Origin: Cavia porcellus
Lineage: Eukaryota; Chordata; Mammalia; Rodentia; Caviidae
Reading direction: 5' to 3'
Assembly (NCBI RefSeq): GCF_034190915.1
Contig: NW_026947507.1
Span: forward strand, 34,509,001 to 34,573,000
DNA length: 64,000 nucleotides
Shown: positions 57,890 through 64,000 of the stretch, piece by piece
Layout of the letters: each line of letters starts with the position of its first letter
How positions within the stretch are numbered: the stretch's first letter is position 1
Translations under genes and position numbers: made by a program
Notes under the pieces: generated by a model
Database searches by the model: none
Told to the model about the DNA's origin: nothing
What the model saw: the letters and a program-made list of their open reading frames with translations, nothing else

Positions 57890-58620
57890 CTACTCATTAA
57901 TCATATTAAAATATTCATAAAGTTACTTTTATGAAAAGTAACAAAAAAACAGTAAAAAGAAAAACAAGTAACCAAACTGGTGTAAAGAAAACAAAAACTC
58001 ATAATTTTGTTCAATTGTAGAGACTTGAAAACATAAAAGAAAGGGCCAATTTTCTAGGAAAATAGAAATTACCAAAATTGACACAAAAAAGATAAAGAAT
58101 TTAAACAGAGTAATTACCAAGAGAGAAGTCTGATTTTTCAAAAACAATGTCAAAAATCTCCTGCAAGTAAAAAATAAAGCTAGAGTTTCACAGAATAATT
58201 CTGTCTAATGTGTAAGTAACATATGTCTTCAGTGCTATTTTAAATTGCTCGAGATCATAGAAACAAAAAATCACTTCCAAATTACTTTCAAAAAGTTAGA
58301 ATGGCACTGATAATAAAACCTGACAAATTAAGCACAAAGTAACCTGAAGACTATATAAGTGAACATCAATACATGCATCTTGAATGAAATATTGGAATAA
58401 AGAAAAGATTAAAAGGATAATGAACTATGACTAAATGGTGATTACTCCAAGAATGCAAGGATGGTTTGAGTTTATTATTATAACCAGTCATATAATTGTG
58501 TTAAAAAGAATCTCCATAAATGCTGAAAAAGTTTTTTTAAAAAAATCCAATACTCTTTCTTGATGTAAAAATGTTTGAAATGTATGCATATCTTCATTAT
58601 GATAAAAATTTCATAAATCT
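57890..58620 (+). mobile_element. Ancient L1 ORF2, sense, left part
   Basis: ORF2-region nucleotide text: 'gggccaattttctaggaaaa', 'gcaaggatggtttgagttta', 'gaatctccataaatgctgaa' and 'atccaatactctttcttgat'. The copy is interrupted at 58622 by an ID SINE and resumes at 58750. All frames are broken. Confidence 0.75.
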
Positions 58621-58621
58621 C

Positions 58622-58736
58622 GGGGCTGGAGATTTAGCTCAGTGTCATAAGTGCCTGCCTTGCAAGCAGGCAGTCGTGAGTTCGATCCCTGGTACCGGTG
58701 AAAAGGAAAAAGACAAAAAAAAAAAAAAAAAAAAAA
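58622..58736 (+). mobile_element. ID-type SINE with target-site duplication
   Basis: A well-preserved monomer: GGGGCTGGAGATTTAGCTCA with a clean A box, 'gcctgccttgcaagcaggca', B box GAGTTCGATCCCT and a 22-A tail after a short A-rich stretch. Flanks TTCATAAATCTC (58610-58621) and TTCACCAATCTC (58738-58749) match at 10 of 12 bases. The intact B box and long pure A tail mark it as one of the youngest insertions here. Confidence 0.95.
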
Positions 58737-58749
58737 CTTCACCAATCTC

Positions 58750-59449
58750 AAGTCCAAAGCTTCATGCTTAGTGAAAAAAACGTAAGCACCCCTATTAATA
58801 TTAAAGACTAAATGATGAAATTCATTTTTGCTCTGATCACTTAATATTTTTAAGGTATTATTCAATATAACATACAAGTAAGAAAGGAGAAAATTCAGTT
58901 CACATTATTTGTAGGTTAATGACTGAATAACAGAAAATTTCTAGAAAATCACCTGAAAATGCTTCTAAAAATAAAATAATTTAAAGATAACAACAATATG
59001 TAGTCTTCCCACATACTAAGAAGTTATAGTGGATAAAGAAATCTGATTTACAATAATCTCAAAAGATATCTCACAATAAAAAATTTAATAATTTACAAGA
59101 AAATTCTTGTGTTTACATGAAAACACCTTAAATATTTCTATGAAACAAAAGGAAAAAGGAACAAATGAAAACACATGATTATTCTGTGTTTAAAAGGCTC
59201 AGAATGATAAAGACATCAATACTCTCAAAATTATTCTGCATCTTTAAATCTATCTCACCAAGTAAGCCAAATTTTAGACACTTTTAGGTTTACAAACCAG
59301 ATAAATTTTATACATTAGCAAGAAAATCAGGGGGAAACCCAAAGGTCCATAAAAGGACAGGAAGTGTCTAATCTTTCCAAATGTTGTAATACGTTATAAG
59401 GCTATGGCAATTAACAATATGGTATGGAGTCAAGACTAAAGATATTGGA
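58750..59449 (+). mobile_element. Ancient L1 ORF2, sense, right part, cut by a younger L1
   Basis: Continues the ORF2 text: 'aaaggctcagaatgataaag', 'acatcaatactctcaaaatt', 'ccaaatgttgtaatacgtta' and 'gctatggcaattaacaatat' with 'ggtatgg' at about 59420. In full L1 this is followed by more ORF2; here the sequence switches to younger L1 5' UTR at about 59450. Confidence 0.75.
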
Positions 59450-59835
59450 GTTTCAGCACACAGGGCTGGCCCGGGGAGAGTTTAAGACTATGGTTCCCAG
59501 TGGTTAAGTCCCAACCCAGCTTCCAAGCACACTGGACTAGGCTTAGAAGTTTCCATGGGTCTGACTGGACCATGCCCAGTGACCTTCTTTCCATCCAGAG
59601 GGCTGAGGCTGGGCAAGGTGAGTGCCAGCACATCAGCACTAGCCCTGGGAGAGCTTTGGACCATCCCCCCCCTGTGGTTAAGAGCACACTCAGCTACCTA
59701 GAACACCAGAGGTGGCAAGGGAAGTCCTGCAGGCCTGACTGGGCCAGGCTCAGCAACCTCCATTTAGTTCCAGGAGCAAGAGCATAGGAGGCAATTTCCA
59801 ACAAGCCCAGAGGAAGCTTTGGAACATCACTCAAA
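59450..59835 (+). promoter_or_regulatory. L1 5' UTR with tandem monomer repeats
   Basis: GC-richer than its surroundings. Two monomer starts align: GCCCGGGGAGAGTTTAAGAC at 59469 and GCCCTGGGAGAGCTTTGGAC at 59642. A third partial start (GCCCAGAGGAAGCTTTGGA) lies at 59805. The spacing is about 173 and 163 bp, and both full units keep a GGGTCTGACTGGACCATG / GGCCTGACTGGGCCAGG block. In mouse and rat such monomers carry the L1 promoter. The 15-20 bases before 59468 look like the end of a further unit, so the copy starts mid-monomer. Confidence 0.75.
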
Positions 59836-60384
59836 ACATGGAAATATAGGAAAATGACAAGATGAAAGACCAAAATGCAATCTCAAATCTCCAACCCATC
59901 CCAAGAAAGCCTAGGAGCCATGTACATAGAAGAAAATATAAGCCATACACCTGAAATACCTGAAATAATAGCAACTGAAATAAACAAGCAACTCTGGGAA
60001 GCTTTAAAGGAGTTCAAACTAGAAATAATCTCTCAGGTAAAAGAAGAAATGATAAAAGTAATGAAAGAAATGTGGAACACATCTAAAGAAGACACAGTTA
60101 AAAATTAGAGGAACAAAACAAAAAGAAAGAATCCCTGGATGAACAATATAAGAAACAAACAGAATACATAAAGCAGATTCAAAGAGATATATAGGAAATC
60201 AAAAATTCCATTGAAAGTTGTCAAAAGCACCTCAACAAAAGTGAAGATAGAATTTCAGACCTTGAAGACAAGATTGCAGCTAGTGAACAGGAAAGGAAAG
60301 ATCTTTTAAAAATAACAAGGAATTAGGAAATAACAATTCAACAACTGCAAGATGATTCAAAGAAAAGTGACATAAGATTGTAGG
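59836..60384 (+). pseudogene. L1 ORF1 5' half (coiled-coil region), decayed
   Basis: The longest surviving frame, 59875-60108, is Glu/Lys-rich with heptad-like spacing (WEALKEFKLEIISQVKEEM), matching the N-terminal coiled coil by which ORF1p trimerises. An upstream in-frame TGA at 59863 limits the start. Stops and frame changes follow from 60106 to 60385, so no full ORF1p can be made. Confidence 0.75.
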
Positions 60385-60902
60385 GATAAATGAAAAAGAA
60401 AGGGACAACACAAATGATATCGAGGCTATTTACAGAAGTAATAACTCAAAATTTCCCAAACATGAGAATAGAAACTGACATATGGATCAGTGAAGCATAT
60501 AGAACCCCAAATAGCCATAACCAAAATGAAACCACACCCAGACATACAATAATCACCACCCCAGAAATCCAACATAAGAACAGAATATTCAAAGCCATTA
60601 GAGAGAAAAGACAGATCATATATAAAGGAAAATCTGTCAGAATTACAGCAGACTTCTCAACACAAACAATGAAGTCAAGAAGAGCATGGAGTGAAATATT
60701 TCAGATCCTAAAGGAAAATGACTTCCAACCCAGACTGATGTACCCTGAAAAACTGTCCTTTAAAATGGACAGAGAAATAAGATACTTCCATGACAAAGAA
60801 CAGCTGAAGAATTTCATGATAACGAAATCAACCCTGAAAAGAATTCTGAAAGACATTCTAAATACACATAGAAAAAAATCACTAAGCAAAGCAGACAATT
60901 AA
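60385..60902 (+). pseudogene. L1 ORF1 3' half (RRM and C-terminal domain)
   Basis: The open frame from 60390 to 60902 (170 codons) encodes the conserved part of ORF1p. FTEVITQNFPNM begins the RNA-recognition domain, EAYRTPNSHN follows, and the C-terminal domain shows REKRQIIYKGKSVRI and DFSTQTMKSRRAW (nucleic-acid binding). The usual ORF1 end, KRILKDIL, lies just before the stop. Only this half is open; the 5' half is broken. Confidence 0.85.
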
Positions 60903-61504
60903 AAGGGGGGGGCGGAGATTGAGATAAAAGAGGACATAACAAAATAACAATACAGGTCAGAACAGAACAATTTAAGCAACATAGTGTTTCACCGCAAGAT
61001 AACCCGACTTAATAGTAGTTACCATAGTGTCTCTTTCCTTGAAATACTTGAGTATAACTTCGTATACTGTAGCATGAAACATATCAAGACAGTGTGAAAC
61101 CATTCATGAGGATGAAAATATTACAGGGTATTTAGAACCAGCTAACAGAAAATGAACAATGGTTTCTATATTATCTCTTTGCCTACAAAAAATTTTGGTT
61201 ATACTATCACATATAATAAAATCCAATAAGGTACAACATGATAAAATCAATGGACAGAGAAGAACCACAGTTTGATGGGACTTCAAAACAAACTGATATT
61301 AAATCAGCACTAGCTATTATGATGTTTTGTTTTCTTCAAAACAGATGTTCATATCATCACAGACAATAATATCAAACAGCCCCAAATAAAACCATTCCAA
61401 TTAATGAGTGAAAACTTTAGAAGGCTTCAAAGCCATATAATGGGGATCATAATTAACACATATGTTTATGTATTTGTATCATTTCTTACACTAGGGAAAT
61501 AATT
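60903..61504. mobile_element. L1-associated untranslated sequence between opposed ORFs
   Basis: ORF1 is followed at once by a G-rich start (GGGGGGGGCGGAGATTGAG at about 60905) and then AT-rich DNA with no ORF2 endonuclease region. It may be the 3' UTR of an ORF1-only (HAL1-like) element, the inter-ORF spacer of a truncated L1, or the 3' UTR of the opposed L1. No poly(A) or poly(T) boundary is visible to place the junction. Confidence 0.45.
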
Positions 61505-61506
61505 CA

Positions 61507-62755
61507 TTATTCATACATGTGAGTTGGATTTATTTCACTTCTGAGTATGGTCTCAAGCTGCACCCGTTTATTTGTAAATATCTCAATGTGATCATTATTT
61601 ATAGCTGAGTAGTACTCCACTGTATAAAAATACCACAACTTTTTTATGCATTGCTCAGTTGATGGACACTTAGGTTGTTTCCAAGATCTGGCTATTACAA
61701 ATTGTGCTCCTATAAACATTGGTGCACATATATCACTGTGTATGATGTTTTCAGTTCTTCTGGGAATATGCCTAGAAGTGGAATAACTGAGTCAAATGGG
61801 ACTTCCAATCCCAGCTTTTTGAGAAATCTCCAGACTGACCTCCACAATGGTTGCACCAGTCTACACTCCCACCAACATGCAGGAGACTTCCTCTCTCCCC
61901 ACAGCCTCTCCAGCATTTGTTGGTGGTGGTTTTCTTGATCCTGGACATTCGTTCAGGAGTGAGATGGAATCTCAGTGTGGTCTTAATTTGCAGTTCTCTA
62001 ATGACTAATGATGATGAACATTTTTTCATGTATTTATTTGCCATTTGTATTTTTGCATCTGAGAACTGTGTATTCATTTCAGATGCCCGTTTTTGGTTTG
62101 GATCTTTGAATTTTGGGGGTCTGAGTTTTTTTAATTCTTTATATGTTTTAGACAGAAGTCCTTTGTCTGAGGGAGAGTTCACTAAGATTTTTTCCCAGTT
62201 TGTGGGTTTTCTTTTCACTATGCTGGAGATTTCTTTTGACATGCAGAAACTTTTCAATAAGAGGTCATCCCAGTTATTGATTCTGGGAAGTATTTCCCAT
62301 GCAGTTTGAGTCCTGTTCATGAATTCCCTACCTACCCCTATGTCTTTAAGGATTTACCCAATTTGTCTTCTAACAGATTTAGTGTTTCTGTTTTAATATT
62401 CAGATATTTGATCCATTTAGATTTAAATTTACATGGTGATAGGCATGGGTCTAATTTTAGTTTTTGGCATATGGAGAGCCAGTTTTTCCAACACCATTTA
62501 TTAAAGAGACTGTTGTTTTTCCAGTGAACATGTTTGGCCCCTTTATCAAAGATAAGATAGTTGAGTGCGTTTGTAGTTGTGGTTGTATCTTCTAATCTAT
62601 TCCATTGATCTTTGGCTCTGTTTTGATTCCAGTACCATGTTTATTTTACTACAGTAGCTTTCTGGTATAACTTCAAGTCAGGGATTGTGATGCTTCCTGC
62701 CTTGCCTTTGTGCTTAGAACTGTCTAGGTCTCTTCTTGCAATCTCCCCCCTTTTT
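61507..62755 (-). pseudogene. L1 ORF2 3' part, antisense, frameshifted
   Basis: Reading leftward, the sequence gives the ORF2 C-terminal third. Recognisable segments are WEKILVNSPSDKGLLSKTYK, KYMKKCSSSLVIRELQIKTT and the start of the Cys-rich motif (CWRGCGERGSLLH). After this the frame shifts near 61880 (WWECRLVQPLW, then FLKKL) and again near 61740, ending at a stop at 61507 after a HMYE C-terminus. The 5' end is lost near 62755. Not translatable as a whole. Confidence 0.9.
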
Positions 62756-62756
62756 A

Positions 62757-62761
62757 AAAAT

Positions 62762-62798
<37 letters not shown>

Positions 62799-62808
62799 TT
62801 TTTTTAAT
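62757..62808. repeat. (TTTA)n microsatellite
   Basis: About eleven TTTA/TTAT units. On the minus strand it reads AAAT/TAAA, so it may be the tail of an antisense retroelement lying to the right. Confidence 0.95.
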
Positions 62809-63500
62809 TAAGGGAAATTTTTTTTAAAAATTAGCAGGATACATTATAGTAACTTTTTTGATTTCCTATTAACTCGATTTGAAGCCCTGTATTGCTCTCA
62901 CCATCTTGTTTTGACTGATTTTACTCTATACTGTTCTGTTTGATATTATCAATTTTGAGGGTATAGGCAACTACTTTGAAGGCAATAAGATTCACTATGA
63001 TGCCCATTCTGGTTTGACTTCTCCTTTTGAAGTTTATCTTCTTTTAAAGTTCAGTAATGTCACCAATGTTTAGGTTTTATTGGTCTTGTTCTGTACTGTT
63101 TTGTTCAATTTTATTATACCTGATGATATAGTAATTCTTTTTAAGGTAGCAAGAGGCATAATGGTAACCATTGTTGATTACCTTGTATTCTGTTTTTACA
63201 TCATGTATTATGTCCATTCTTTGTTTTGACTGACTGCTTTGTTTTGGCACATTTGGTTTTGTTCTCTTCCAAAAAAAAAAAAAAAAGTATTAAGAACTGT
63301 GAGAGTAATAAAGCCCAAAGTGTGTAAATGTTATTGTAAAAAAGAGAGCAAAAGAAAGTGCTCTAAAGGACACAACTGCAAATGTGTTTAGGTGTGTAAC
63401 ATAGATGACCATGTTACTAAGTTTTTGTTGGATCATTGAACACAACTGTTTGCAGTCTCATTGTTTGAATGCCCCACTTTGTATGCTTAATTTTTTTTAA
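62809..63500 (-). mobile_element. Probable LINE 3' untranslated sequence, antisense, unassigned family
   Basis: Non-coding, AT-rich, with an internal A16 run at about 63271-63287. Minus-strand text ends toward the TTTA tract like an element tail ('atgtatcctgctaattttta'). It resembles in composition the stretch 60903-61504, but no firm alignment was made by eye. Confidence 0.35.
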
Positions 63501-64000
63501 ATTTTATTTTGAAAGTATACAACAGAATAAGTCAGAATAAAGCCAACTAAGATCCTACAGTGAAATTGGTACAGAACTTCACAGCAGGTTACCGGAATAA
63601 CAGTAATAGGTATCACAGTATATTTTATTATCTTTATAATAGTTGTTCTTTCAATCATGTGTATCAAATTGAGATGAAATATAGAACACTATAGAACTTA
63701 TCAAAACAGAATATTGAATAGAGCAGTACCATTAATCAGAAAAGAGCAAAACAGTAATAAAAATATTTGCCTTCAATGAGATGGTAGAAGGAAGTCCCCC
63801 TTATTTGCTATGGTCAACCTCCCAGGAGACGCTCAAATTTCTGGTTCCCATTTGATAATGGGCAGGGGGTGGGGGGAAAAGGAGGATAGGGGAGGTGGGA
63901 TATTTGACTCTAGGCCATGTAGCAGTAGGTTTACTATTGCTTAGCAGGGAGGCAGGATGGTCATTTGGTTTCACAGTGTCCTCAGTTCCAACATGGCATG
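63501..64000. other. Unassigned, probably LINE-derived, with G-rich tract
   Basis: A G-rich polypurine tract at 63860-63899 holds several G runs and is similar in kind to the polypurine tract of L1 3' UTRs. Its orientation would then be plus. The family is unresolved because the window ends here. Confidence 0.3.

Noticed and set aside
61851..62309. 152-codon plus-strand frame
   Set aside because: It is the complement of the L1 ORF2 fragment on the minus strand.
59836..62755. Twin-priming inversion of a single L1
   Set aside because: Twin priming gives head-to-head arrangement with an outer poly(A); the parts here are tail-to-tail.
1..64000. CRISPR array, phage, plasmid or bacterial operon features
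   Set aside because: Repeat content is mammalian; no direct-repeat/spacer array and no prokaryotic gene organisation were seen.

Overview
The window is non-coding nuclear DNA from a mammal, almost certainly a rodent. The rodent call rests on three kinds of short interspersed element: tRNA-Ala-derived ID-type SINEs with readable A and B boxes, a 7SL-derived B1 with the internal duplication typical of rodent B1, and two head-to-tail B1+ID dimers. Dimers of this kind are known from non-muroid rodents such as dormice and squirrels, so a non-muroid lineage (dormouse-, squirrel- or beaver-like) is more likely than mouse or rat. The species cannot be fixed from the sequence alone. No protein-coding exon, CpG-island promoter or functional RNA gene of the host was recognised, so the window is intergenic or lies inside a very long intron.

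Layout. 0-3.6 kb: a possibly conserved, CpG-containing start, an antisense old L1 3' end and an L2-like remnant. 3.6-8.7 kb: AT-rich old LINE sequence, an antisense B1, and a three-layer nest in which an old L1 is interrupted by a MaLR-type LTR that is itself interrupted by a second LTR. 8.7-20 kb: mostly unique sequence with MIR and L2 relics, three LTRs, a long TC/TG microsatellite, a TAATTA-rich candidate regulatory block, an ID SINE and a B1-ID dimer. 20-31 kb: an MLT1-type LTR, a B1 with target-site duplication, two antisense MaLR LTRs and several microsatellites. 31-45 kb: old L1 (sense), L2 and MIR relics, then antisense L1, a MaLR LTR and sense L1 in a row. 45-51 kb: a dense repeat cluster with a B1-ID dimer, a GAAA array, L2, an MST-like LTR, an MLT2-like LTR, a rodent MaLR LTR with perfect ends, MIR, an MER5A-like DNA transposon, a 5S rRNA pseudogene and an MLT1 LTR. 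51-57.9 kb: largely unique. 57.9-64 kb: an ancient L1 ORF2 carrying an ID insertion, then a younger L1 with tandem 5' UTR monomers and a decayed ORF1, facing an inverted L1 ORF2 3' end.

There is no gene network to describe. The content is a layered record of retrotransposition by L1, L2, MIR/ID/B1 SINEs and ERVL-MaLR LTRs. The most notable observations are the monomeric L1 promoter, the ORF1-only L1 lying tail-to-tail with an ORF2 fragment, the nested LTRs with visible target-site duplications, and a 5S pseudogene followed directly by the start of what looks like a second 5S unit. Repeat names come from recalled consensus sequences and not from a database search; subfamily names are therefore approximate.
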